64,000 nucleotides of DNA from Desulfovirgula sp. (lineage in GTDB: Bacteria > Bacillota > Desulfotomaculia > Desulfotomaculales > Desulfocucumaceae): the NCBI GenBank assembly GCA_020725625.1, contig DYET01000034.1, positions 1 to 64,000 of the forward strand, read 5' to 3'. Made by a program: the position numbers and the translations under genes. Of the stretch, positions 54,925 to 62,977 are shown one piece after another (within the stretch, counting starts at the first letter, position 1; the number at the start of each line of letters is the position of its first letter). A model generated the notes under the pieces. That model saw only the letters and a list, made by a program, of their open reading frames with translations, ran no database searches and was not told where the DNA came from.

Positions 54925-57900
54925 ATGAATGTTAACCTCGAAGTATTCGCAGCAAAGCTCGCGCCCGGTGTTACTCAAAAGTTGCTTTTTGCCGCGAAAC
55001 AAGGTGTTACAGAAGCAGATTTCCGAAGGGAAGCTGCCCATATTCTTGAACAGGCTGGAGCAGAGGCTAACCTTACCATTGTCCCCCGGGACGAGTTTTC
55101 TGTTGCCCGAGGCCGTGTAGATTCAGTCTACAACCGCCTAGTACTGGAGTACAAGCGGCCTGGTACAATAAGGGCTACCAACGACCGGCGTGCCAACCAG
55201 GATGTTATCAGGCAGGTGCAGGAATACATTCTTGATGTGGCGAAACGGGAGCGCAGGGAATCTCAACGTCTTGCCGGTGTAGCCACTGATGGCTTCTATT
55301 TTATTTTCGTCCGCAGGGTTGGTGAGGGCTGGTCTGTTGACGACCCGGTGCCGGTTACCCCTGTTTCTACGGAACGCTTTCTACGCCTTCTCTTTTCGCT
55401 TTCCGCAGGTGCCGCGCTGGTACCAGAAAACCTTGTAGAAGACTTCGGCCCAAACAGTTGGCGGGCTAAAACCGCGGTCCGGGCGATCTACCGGACCCTT
55501 GCTAGCAGCAAAAATCCTCTCGTTGAAAAACTCTTCGAACAGTGGCGCTTTTTCTTCAGTGAAGCCACCGACTATAAAGAATGGGCGGGTCGCATTGAAT
55601 CGAAGCCAGAATTCCGGACTTTTGTCGGCTCGCTCTGGACTAAGGAGGAGATCAAACATCTCGATCCTGCCAGGGTTTTTTTCGTCCTCCATACTTACTA
55701 TGCCCTCCTGATTAAGCTGGTAGCTTCCCTAGCGGCTGCCCGATTCACAGGCAGTTCCCCTACCCCCCTTTCGCAGTTAGCGGCCAAGGCAGGGGGGGAA
55801 CTGCAAGAAGCCTTAGCGGAATTAGAACGTGGTGGACTTTTCAGGGAATACGGAATCCGAAACTTTCTTGAAGGGGACTTTTTCGGATGGTATCTTGCCT
55901 CGTGGAACGATGACATTGAAGAGGCAACTGGTAAACTTGTCCAGCGCTTAGCTGAGTACGACCCCGGTACGTTAGAACTGGCGCCGGAGAACGCCCGCGA
56001 CCTGCTCAAGAAGCTTTACCACTACCTCCTACCCCGCGAGATCCGCCACGATCTCGGTGAATACTATACTCCAGACTGGTTAGCGGAACGTCTAATAATT
56101 CAGACCTTGGGGGCTGATCTAGGTAACGCCGCCAAGCGCGTTCTGGATCCGGCCTGTGGCTCGGGTACCTTCCTGGTGATCCTGATCAAATACATCCGTG
56201 AAAGGGCGACTCGAAAGAAGCAGGACCCGGTGGCAACGCTGGAGTTAATATTGCAGAACGTTATCGGGATTGATCTCAACCCCCTGGCCGTTATCGCCAC
56301 CCGGACCAACTATCTTCTAGCCTTGGGCGACTTGCTGAAATACCGGAGGGGTGATATTGACATTCCAGTTTATCAGGCAGATTCAATTCTCACCCCCTCC
56401 CGGGGGAGCGGCTTGTTCGATGGTAACGTCTTCTTGTTAAAGACGTCTGCCGGAATTTTTCGTGTCCCGGCATTTTTTGCGGAACGGGAACGGATTGATG
56501 CACTGACAAATGAGCTGGATGCAGCCGTGGAAGAAGGGATCGGTGAAAATACCTTCCTGTCGCGGGTAGAAAAACAGGCCAACCTCGAACCAGAGGAGAT
56601 GGCGGCTGCGTCGGACGACCTGAAGATTCTCTATCAACAATTACGCGATCTTCACGAACAGGGACTGGATGGCGTTTGGGCCCGAATTATCAGGAACGCC
56701 TTTGCTCCACTTTTCCTAGATGCTTGCCACTATATTGTCGGCAACCCGCCATGGATTAATTGGGAGAACTTACCAGAGGATTACCGTTTACAGACAAAAT
56801 CCCTATGGGAACACTACGGCCTTTTTCCCCACAGCGGAATGGACACGATCCTGGGTAAGGGAAAGAAAGACATCTCCATGCTGATGACCTACGTAGCAGT
56901 GGACCGCTACCTCCGGCGCGGCGGCAAGCTAGGTTTCGTTTTGACCCAAAGTCTCTTTAAAACGTCCGGGGCTGGACAGGGTTTTCGCCGTTTTCTCTTG
57001 CCGGACAAAACGCCTTTTGGACCCATGGTAGTTGAGGATATGGTAGAACTAAAACCCTTTGAAGGGGCCACTAACCGGACGGCGGTAGCCGTATTTGTAA
57101 AAGGAAGCGCAGTTCGATACCCCGTCTCTTATCAGTACTGGAAAAAACGCGGAGAAGGCCGTGACAGTGCTATCGGGTTCGATACCCCGTACGAAGAAGT
57201 TACAAAGGAAAAGATAACCTATAAGGCATGGTACGCAGAACCGGTAGACAAGGAAGACCGTACTTCCGCATGGATTACGGCGAGGCAGAAAGCCCTGCAT
57301 GCCTTGCAAAATGTTCTAGGGAATTCACCGTATTCGGCCCATGCTGGATCATATTCCGGTGCTAACGGTATTTACTGGGTAGAGATTATTGGCACAAGAC
57401 CAGGTGGCCTGGCAATCGTGACCAATATCACGGAAGGAAACAAACGGCGTGTCCCTGACACGCAGGCTACAGTCGAATTCGACTTGTTATATCCCCTGCT
57501 GCGTGGTCGTGACGTTAACCGTTGGATAGCAATCCCTTCCACTCATATCCTGATAACCCAGGATCCCGTCACCCGGCGCGGTATAGCTGCGGAGATTATG
57601 GAAAGAGAATACCCAAAGGCTCACTCATATCTCTCAAAGTTCGAAGGGATTCTAAGAAGTAGGGCTGCCTTTCGTCGTTATTTTAAAGAGACCGACCCTT
57701 ACTGGTCCATGTTCAACGTTAGCACGTTTACATTTGCGCCTTGGAAAGTTGTGTGGCGTGAACAGGCTTCAGAATTTACTGCAGCGGTAGCAGGACCGTT
57801 CAGTAATAAGCCAGTTATTCCTGATCATAAGCTTATGATGGTCGAAGCAAGTTCGCGTGAGGAGGCCTACTATTTGTGTGCTGTTCTGAATTCTACTCCA

Positions 57901-58167
57901 ACGCGTTTTGCAGTGAAAGCATATACTGTCCAAATCCAAATGAATACACATATTTTGGATAATGTTGCCGTGCCAAAGTTTTCACCTAAAAAAATATTAC
58001 ATAAGAAAATAGCTGAACTTTCCGAGGTGGCACATAAAACTGCTTCTGAAGGCAATACCGCCGAAGTTAAGAGAATCGAGGAGGAAATAGATCACTGGGT
58101 GGCCAAACTATGGAACCTGACGGATGAACAAATGGTAGAAATCAAGCGTTCGTTGGAGGAGGCCTGA
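54925..58167 (+). CDS. Fused PD-(D/E)XK nuclease / N6-adenine DNA methylase
   Basis: A 1080-residue protein. Residues 40-110 have a PD-(D/E)XK-like nuclease core: Asp66 (GRVDSVYNR), Glu75 and Lys77 (LEYKRPG). A helical region follows. The Eco57I/type IIG-like methylase begins near residue 370 with SAM motif I DPACGSGTF (Asp408) and the catalytic NPPWINW (Asn607). The C-terminal 350 residues resemble the specificity region of type IIG enzymes (FAPWKVVWREQA). It starts at ATG 54925 behind AAGGAAGTG. It likely modifies and restricts DNA. Genes follow within 2, 17 and 10 bp. Confidence 0.9.
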   Translation: MNVNLEVFAAKLAPGVTQKLLFAAKQGVTEADFRREAAHILEQAGAEANLTIVPRDEFSVARGRVDSVYNRLVLEYKRPGTIRATNDRRANQDVIRQVQEYILDVAKRERRESQRLAGVATDGFYFIFVRRVGEGWSVDDPVPVTPVSTERFLRLLFSLSAGAALVPENLVEDFGPNSWRAKTAVRAIYRTLASSKNPLVEKLFEQWRFFFSEATDYKEWAGRIESKPEFRTFVGSLWTKEEIKHLDPARVFFVLHTYYALLIKLVASLAAARFTGSSPTPLSQLAAKAGGELQEALAELERGGLFREYGIRNFLEGDFFGWYLASWNDDIEEATGKLVQRLAEYDPGTLELAPENARDLLKKLYHYLLPREIRHDLGEYYTPDWLAERLIIQTLGADLGNAAKRVLDPACGSGTFLVILIKYIRERATRKKQDPVATLELILQNVIGIDLNPLAVIATRTNYLLALGDLLKYRRGDIDIPVYQADSILTPSRGSGLFDGNVFLLKTSAGIFRVPAFFAERERIDALTNELDAAVEEGIGENTFLSRVEKQANLEPEEMAAASDDLKILYQQLRDLHEQGLDGVWARIIRNAFAPLFLDACHYIVGNPPWINWENLPEDYRLQTKSLWEHYGLFPHSGMDTILGKGKKDISMLMTYVAVDRYLRRGGKLGFVLTQSLFKTSGAGQGFRRFLLPDKTPFGPMVVEDMVELKPFEGATNRTAVAVFVKGSAVRYPVSYQYWKKRGEGRDSAIGFDTPYEEVTKEKITYKAWYAEPVDKEDRTSAWITARQKALHALQNVLGNSPYSAHAGSYSGANGIYWVEIIGTRPGGLAIVTNITEGNKRRVPDTQATVEFDLLYPLLRGRDVNRWIAIPSTHILITQDPVTRRGIAAEIMEREYPKAHSYLSKFEGILRSRAAFRRYFKETDPYWSMFNVSTFTFAPWKVVWREQASEFTAAVAGPFSNKPVIPDHKLMMVEASSREEAYYLCAVLNSTPTRFAVKAYTVQIQMNTHILDNVAVPKFSPKKILHKKIAELSEVAHKTASEGNTAEVKRIEEEIDHWVAKLWNLTDEQMVEIKRSLEEA

Positions 58168-58169
58168 TT

Positions 58170-59309
58170 ATGGGTAATCCGTTTGAAGGTCTTCAACCGG
58201 CACTTCAGGTAATCGCAAGAGAAGGATACATCCTGCCGGCCACTGGTCAGGCGGTGGAAGACTTGATGCGGCCCGACCAGGAAGAAGCTTACGACAGGGT
58301 ACGCCTTGGCATAGAACCAGGGGATGTTCTCGACCTAGTTATCGAGGTGCCTAACCGGAACCTTTACGTGGACAGCACACCTATTGGAAGAGAAAAAAGG
58401 CATATTTTTCAGTACTTCCTTGATGGGTCGGCCAGAACCTTTTACCTGGGCAATGTAGTGGAGGGTGACAGGCAGACGCCTATTCATGTGGCGCAAATTG
58501 GCGCCGCAGCAATCGTTCGGGATAACCTGGGACGAATGAAGATCGCCGATTCAGAGCAAAGGTTTGTGCTGCTCATGGATAAAGACCAACTTTCGTTTGG
58601 CCAGCAGGTGGAGGACGCAGTCAAAGCGGCGGGATCGCGCTACGAATTTGTCAACCTTAAAGAGGAGGACCGCCAGACAGACGGAATCCAAGCCGGAAAG
58701 GAGCCTAGGTCTAGGGCGGCGCACAAGGCCAACTGGCGGATGCGTGTACTGGAAAAACATATCGCCACAAAACTGGAAAGGAAACCCGGTCAGTGGCTGG
58801 TGCTCGACGGGGGACTGGGGAGCGAATACGCAAAAGACTGGCCGGATGGAAAAGATTATCTGGGGGTGGTTAAATCTTCCTGGAAGGAACTTAAGTTCTC
58901 TGTCAAGAGCGGCCGCGTAAAACAGACACTTAATACCTACCAGCTTCTGGCTAACCTGAAGGTTGGCCAGCGAACCCTGGCATTCGGGCTAAGAGAAGGA
59001 CTTATTGCCACCTGGTACGTCCGCATCAGGGGTCCGGAATACCTGGAATTCCCGCTCATGGGGGTGTTGCGCATTGAACTTCCCAACCCCAGCCGGGAGG
59101 CGGTTCATTCGGAACTCATCGATGAACTATCCGGAGCCTTGGTTGCCGAAAGAAGTGTTTCCCCACATGGAAAAGATTCCAGGTGGCATTCTCACCTGTA
59201 TCCAATCTACCTGGCCGAGCAATCGGTTAAGAACGGTTTTGTAACTACAGAGGTTCTCAAGGCGGGTATGAAGTGGCCGGCTCATGCTAGCGGTGCCATT
59301 ACCCGGTAA
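58170..59309 (+). CDS. NurA-family nuclease
   Basis: A 379-residue protein. NurA landmarks are present in order: the first catalytic Asp in YFLDGS (Asp85), the second in VLDGGLGSEY (Asp213) followed by LGVVKSS (Lys235), and the C-terminal YPIYLAEQSVK. NurA is a 5'-3' exo/endonuclease that acts with the HerA translocase; a HerA-like gene follows immediately. The start is 2 bp after the methylase stop, and GGAGG lies inside that gene's end. The sequence is divergent from archaeal NurA, so the assignment rests on motifs. Confidence 0.78.
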   Translation: MGNPFEGLQPALQVIAREGYILPATGQAVEDLMRPDQEEAYDRVRLGIEPGDVLDLVIEVPNRNLYVDSTPIGREKRHIFQYFLDGSARTFYLGNVVEGDRQTPIHVAQIGAAAIVRDNLGRMKIADSEQRFVLLMDKDQLSFGQQVEDAVKAAGSRYEFVNLKEEDRQTDGIQAGKEPRSRAAHKANWRMRVLEKHIATKLERKPGQWLVLDGGLGSEYAKDWPDGKDYLGVVKSSWKELKFSVKSGRVKQTLNTYQLLANLKVGQRTLAFGLREGLIATWYVRIRGPEYLEFPLMGVLRIELPNPSREAVHSELIDELSGALVAERSVSPHGKDSRWHSHLYPIYLAEQSVKNGFVTTEVLKAGMKWPAHASGAITR

Positions 59310-59326
59310 AGGAGGTAAAACACAGT

Positions 59327-61087
59327 ATGGCTGACGAACTAAAAGGCAATGCAATACTACCAGCGGATCGGAGGATCATCGGGAAGGCTTCCGCTACTGA
59401 GCGGGATCCGAACTCGTCAGAAAAGTTTTCTTTTTGGCTGGGGCCGGACGAAATCGTCAACCCTTTTGACATTGTTGAAGCGGAGCAAATGGAAGATACC
59501 CGTACCTTTGGCCTGGTAACCAATATCAAACAGATTACCGATGCTCCTTCCCACATTTCCAATTATATCTCCAGTGACTTTGGTAGCACCCAATCTATAC
59601 CGCAAACCCCTCGTCAGGGTACCAACGTGGCAGAGGTAAACGTGCTCGCCAATTACGATCCCTCCGAACCTCAAAGGTACCCCATGGGCATTTATATGCC
59701 GGTCCAGAACGATGCACCGGTGTGCTTCGCAGATGAAAAAGGGATTCACGTGGCCCTCGGTATTGACAAAATGTTTGAATATGAGAAGGAATATAACGAG
59801 CGTATCACAATCCCAGCGGGAATGATCCGAATGTCCAATGGAACGAAAGTGCGGGTATATCTGGACAAACGGTATGTGTTGGGACCGGAAGGAGCGCATG
59901 TCAACATCTCCGGGATCTCCGGTCTAGCCACCAAGACCTCTTACGCGATGTTCCTAATCCAGTCCATCTTGCAAAGTGTGGGAGCGAAAGATATTGCAGT
60001 TGTCTTGTTAAATGTTAAGCAGAACGACCTCCTGGTGATCGACAAGCCAAGAAAGGACATTAAACCGGGGGATCTTGAACTCTGGGAGCTTCTCGGCCTC
60101 AAACCGCAACCGTTTGAGAATGTCCGCTACCTACTCCCGTGGGGTAAGGAAACACAAACCACCGGACTTCCCAATTGCTTCGGTGAGCCACCTGACCAAT
60201 TCCAGACCTACGCATACTCTCTGGAGGATGTGGTGGGTAACCGTGCCAGTCCGGGGCCAGGCCTTGGCCTTTTGATCCGTGTGCCGGATCCCTGGGACAC
60301 CCTGGGTGCCCTTATCGGAGAAATTCAGCACGGTATCAGTAATCAGGAATCCAAGTGGAGAAATGTCAATACCTGGAGCGCACTTTTAAATGGGCCTCCC
60401 CTGATGGACAAGGGTATTCCCCAGCCTATAGGAGAGGTGAGGGCCTCATCCGTGGGCCGCTTTATCAGGATCCTTCGGCGGGTGGTAAGGAACCGTCAAT
60501 CTGGCTTGTTTGTGGAGCAAAGGGCTCCAAGGCGGGCAGTAAACCTAGGTGAAGAAATCCGGAAAATTGAGGGCGGTCAAACCACTGTGGTTGATATTGC
60601 CAAGCTGACCGATGAGGAACGGGCCCTGGTTTTCGGGCACATAATACAAGAAGTTTATGGTATGTACGCCGAGGCTACTATTGATGAAAGAGGTGACTTG
60701 CCGAAAAAAGTCATCATTTTTGTTGATGAACTGAATAAGTACGCGCCATCGCGCCGGGGAGAAAGCGACTCATCAATTCTTGAGTATGTACTCGACATTG
60801 CCGCTAGGGGTCGCTCGCTGGGAGTTGTGCTAATCTCGGCGGAACAATTTATGAGTGAGGTTCACGGGCAGGTGGTAGGAAACTGCGCCACTAAGGTTAT
60901 CGGCCGGAGCGATTCGTCCGAACTGTCTGATGCCGCCTATCGTTTTATCGCACAGGACGTAAAGGCGCACCTAACACGCTTAGACAAGGGGGAGCTTCTA
61001 CTCTCGCATCCCATCTATAGACAACCAATAAAAATCGAATTTCCGCGAACTGCATATCAGGCGATAGGACATGATCGCATGAGGTGA
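59327..61087 (+). CDS. HerA-like DNA translocase ATPase with atypical P-loop
   Basis: A 586-residue ATPase of the HerA/FtsK superfamily. An N-terminal HAS-barrel-like part (residues 35-190) precedes the ATPase. The P-loop reads GISGLATKTS (residues 196-205) with Thr in place of the Gly before the catalytic Lys203. Walker B is VIIFVDELNKYAP; the sensor/finger region AARGRSLGVVLISAEQ and GNCATKVIGRSDSSEL follow, as in HerA. ATG 59327 after GGAGG. It presumably drives DNA for the NurA nuclease and couples to the two methylases. Confidence 0.88.
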   Translation: MADELKGNAILPADRRIIGKASATERDPNSSEKFSFWLGPDEIVNPFDIVEAEQMEDTRTFGLVTNIKQITDAPSHISNYISSDFGSTQSIPQTPRQGTNVAEVNVLANYDPSEPQRYPMGIYMPVQNDAPVCFADEKGIHVALGIDKMFEYEKEYNERITIPAGMIRMSNGTKVRVYLDKRYVLGPEGAHVNISGISGLATKTSYAMFLIQSILQSVGAKDIAVVLLNVKQNDLLVIDKPRKDIKPGDLELWELLGLKPQPFENVRYLLPWGKETQTTGLPNCFGEPPDQFQTYAYSLEDVVGNRASPGPGLGLLIRVPDPWDTLGALIGEIQHGISNQESKWRNVNTWSALLNGPPLMDKGIPQPIGEVRASSVGRFIRILRRVVRNRQSGLFVEQRAPRRAVNLGEEIRKIEGGQTTVVDIAKLTDEERALVFGHIIQEVYGMYAEATIDERGDLPKKVIIFVDELNKYAPSRRGESDSSILEYVLDIAARGRSLGVVLISAEQFMSEVHGQVVGNCATKVIGRSDSSELSDAAYRFIAQDVKAHLTRLDKGELLLSHPIYRQPIKIEFPRTAYQAIGHDRMR

Positions 61088-61097
61088 AGAAAGGATA

Positions 61098-62330
61098 ATG
61101 GCGCACAAGTATAGAGTAGAGGAACGACTGGGTTGGCGACGATGGGTAACGCCACAACTCCTAAGGGATAAACCTGTACATCGCTGGTATGTATTCCCAC
61201 ACAGCTTCACTGGAGAGTTGGTTCATGCCCTGATAGACGAATGGGACCTTGGCAAGAAGGATCGCATCCTTGATCCTTTTGTCGGGGCGGGAACGACGCT
61301 GTTGGCTGCCAAAGAGAGGGAGATACCCGCTAGTGGTTTTGATCTTTCACCGTTGGCAGTCCTCGCCGCACGCACGAAGGTTGCCAACTACAATATTTCA
61401 AACCTAAAAAAAGCTTGGAAATCTGTAAAGAAAACTTTTTACAATGTTAACAGGAACAAAGTTTCCAGGCCGTATCCTGAATTAGTTCAGAAGGCTCTAC
61501 CAGGGCGAGTTCTTGAGGTATTCGACGCGCTTGCCAGGATAATTGATGAAGTCGAGATGTTCGAAACGGACCGGGATCTTCTCCGTTTGGCGTTACTTTC
61601 CATTCTTCCCCTTTACAGCAGTGCTATTGCAACGGGTGGTTGGCTCAAATGGGTTGAGAAGCAAGTGGACGAAAAAAGCATTCCGGAAGCATTAACGGCG
61701 CGTGTTGAGATGATGCTGCATGATCTGCAGGAGGTACAGCTTCCGCGGCTACCAGGGTGGCAAGCTGTTCAGGCAGATGCACGACAGCTTCCCGTTCAAG
61801 ATGAGTCTTATTCGGCAGTCATTACTTCTCCACCCTATCCCAATCGCCACGATTACACCAGGGTATTCGGGATCGAGCTAATGTTTGGTTTTATAGGTTG
61901 GGAAGAAACGCGGCAGCTTCGCTATCAAAGCTTTCATTCTCATCCGGAAGCACGCCCGACGCGACCGGGTGCTAATGATTACAAATCACCAACAGCACTG
62001 ACCAAGGCAGTTAAAAACCTCAGAGAAAAAAATCTGGAACCTCGAATTATATCTATGATAGAAGGTTATTTCCTTGACTTGTATTTGTGTCTTCGAGAAA
62101 TGAAGCGTGTTTGCCGCCAAGGGGCGAAGATTGCCTTTGTGGTCGGCAATGCACGGTACTGTGGAGAAACTATTTTAGTAGATGAACTTACGGCAGAAGT
62201 CGGGGAACAGGCTGGCTTGAAATGCTCTAAACTCCTCGCAGTTCGCTATCGGGGTAATAGTGCACAGCAAATGGGTAGATACGGACGCAGCCCTTCTCGC
62301 GAGAGCGTAGTCATTTTTGATAAATCGTAA
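61098..62330 (+). CDS. SPPY-type DNA methyltransferase (N4-cytosine or N6-adenine)
   Basis: A 410-residue DNA methyltransferase. Motif I DPFVGAGTT (residues 59-67) comes first and motif IV TSPPYPNR (residues 243-250) later, an order like the alpha class. SPPY is most often associated with N4-cytosine methylation. ATG 61098, 10 bp after the HerA gene. Last gene of the four-gene operon; it may protect host DNA from the NurA/HerA or fused-nuclease activity. Confidence 0.88.
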   Translation: MAHKYRVEERLGWRRWVTPQLLRDKPVHRWYVFPHSFTGELVHALIDEWDLGKKDRILDPFVGAGTTLLAAKEREIPASGFDLSPLAVLAARTKVANYNISNLKKAWKSVKKTFYNVNRNKVSRPYPELVQKALPGRVLEVFDALARIIDEVEMFETDRDLLRLALLSILPLYSSAIATGGWLKWVEKQVDEKSIPEALTARVEMMLHDLQEVQLPRLPGWQAVQADARQLPVQDESYSAVITSPPYPNRHDYTRVFGIELMFGFIGWEETRQLRYQSFHSHPEARPTRPGANDYKSPTALTKAVKNLREKNLEPRIISMIEGYFLDLYLCLREMKRVCRQGAKIAFVVGNARYCGETILVDELTAEVGEQAGLKCSKLLAVRYRGNSAQQMGRYGRSPSRESVVIFDKS

Positions 62331-62650
62331 GAGAATTACCTGACGACGTTTTTTAAATCTGTTAAAAAGTATTGATTCTAAATAATTTAGTGTCACAGTC
62401 GATGATAAAATGACCAACCTACATTGCAGAGGCTGCCATCCGCCCCGCGAGGAGGTATACAATGGGAGCAGGAAGTTAAAAGAATTTTTTTCGATATCTG
62501 TAAAAACACCTGCCTGAATTAAGGCTGTATTTTTCCAGGGTTAGATTAAATTCAGACTTCATATCCGCTGATAATTACAATCTGGTCTTCAGCACGCTTT
62601 CTAATTGCAGTAACATTGCAGTAATTGGGTGGTATCCGTATTAAAAAACC
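62331..62650. other. Intergenic region right of the island
   Basis: About 320 bp. It contains the possible HEPN remnant at 62414-62479 and a direct repeat TTGCAGTAA (twice within 62602-62625). No terminator for the operon is clear and no intact gene is seen. Confidence 0.45.
62414..62479 (+). pseudogene. Possible 3' remnant of the interrupted HEPN gene
   Basis: After an in-frame TGA at 62411, the frame reads PTYIAEAAIRPARRYTMGAG to a stop at 62477. The PT start followed by an AxxAIxxARR helix resembles the C-terminal end missing from the HEPN protein at 54148-54495. The match is short and by eye only. Confidence 0.3.
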
Positions 62651-62728
62651 TGGTCGGGATGGAGGGATTTGAACCCCCGGCCTCCTGCTCCCAAGGCAGG
62701 CGCGCTAGCCAAACTGCGCCACATCCCG
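62651..62728 (-). tRNA. tRNA-Pro (anticodon TGG)
   Basis: Minus-strand cloverleaf: acceptor CGGGATG (62728-62722) pairs with CATCCCG (62661-62655), discriminator A and CCA encoded (62654-62651). The anticodon stem CCTGC/GCAGG encloses the loop CTTGGGA with anticodon TGG; the T-loop is TTCAAAT. A T-rich run follows on the minus strand. Confidence 0.95.
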
Positions 62729-62790
62729 ATAAATACCGCAAAGGTAATTATAACAGAACACCCTTTCCATTGCAATCGTCAAAAAAGCCG

Positions 62791-62819
62791 AAAAAAAAAG
62801 TCCAGCATCGTTGCTGGAC
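62791..62819 (-). terminator. Minus-strand intrinsic terminator
   Basis: On the minus strand GTCCAGCA/TGCTGGAC (62819-62812 and 62807-62800) form an 8-bp stem with a 4-nt loop, followed by nine T. No minus-strand gene is visible directly upstream. Confidence 0.75.
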
Positions 62820-62977
62820 GGGGAGAGATAGAACTCACCAAAGCGGAGTGTTACTATTATTGCCACTCTTTAAGAATATATACACGGTATGGAAAAAAAG
62901 ATAATCAATATTATGGTAATAAATGACAGTCCTCCTCATTATAGTATTTAGTAAGAAAGTGATGGGGAGGTCGCGAA

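Larger units (their letters stand above)
54480..62413 (+). mobile_element. Defence island inserted into the HEPN gene
   Basis: An approximately 7.9-kb segment with visibly lower G+C and different third-position use than the neighbours, carrying a tightly spaced four-gene operon (54925-62330). It begins where the HEPN gene loses similarity, and a possible continuation of that gene appears at 62414. No integrase, transposase or clear terminal repeat is inside, so the insertion mechanism is unknown. The edges are inferred, not seen. Confidence 0.6.

Noticed and set aside
54480-62413. Terminal inverted or direct repeats bounding the defence island
   Set aside because: No convincing repeat was found by comparing both ends, and the tRNA-Pro 3' sequence is not duplicated at the left border.
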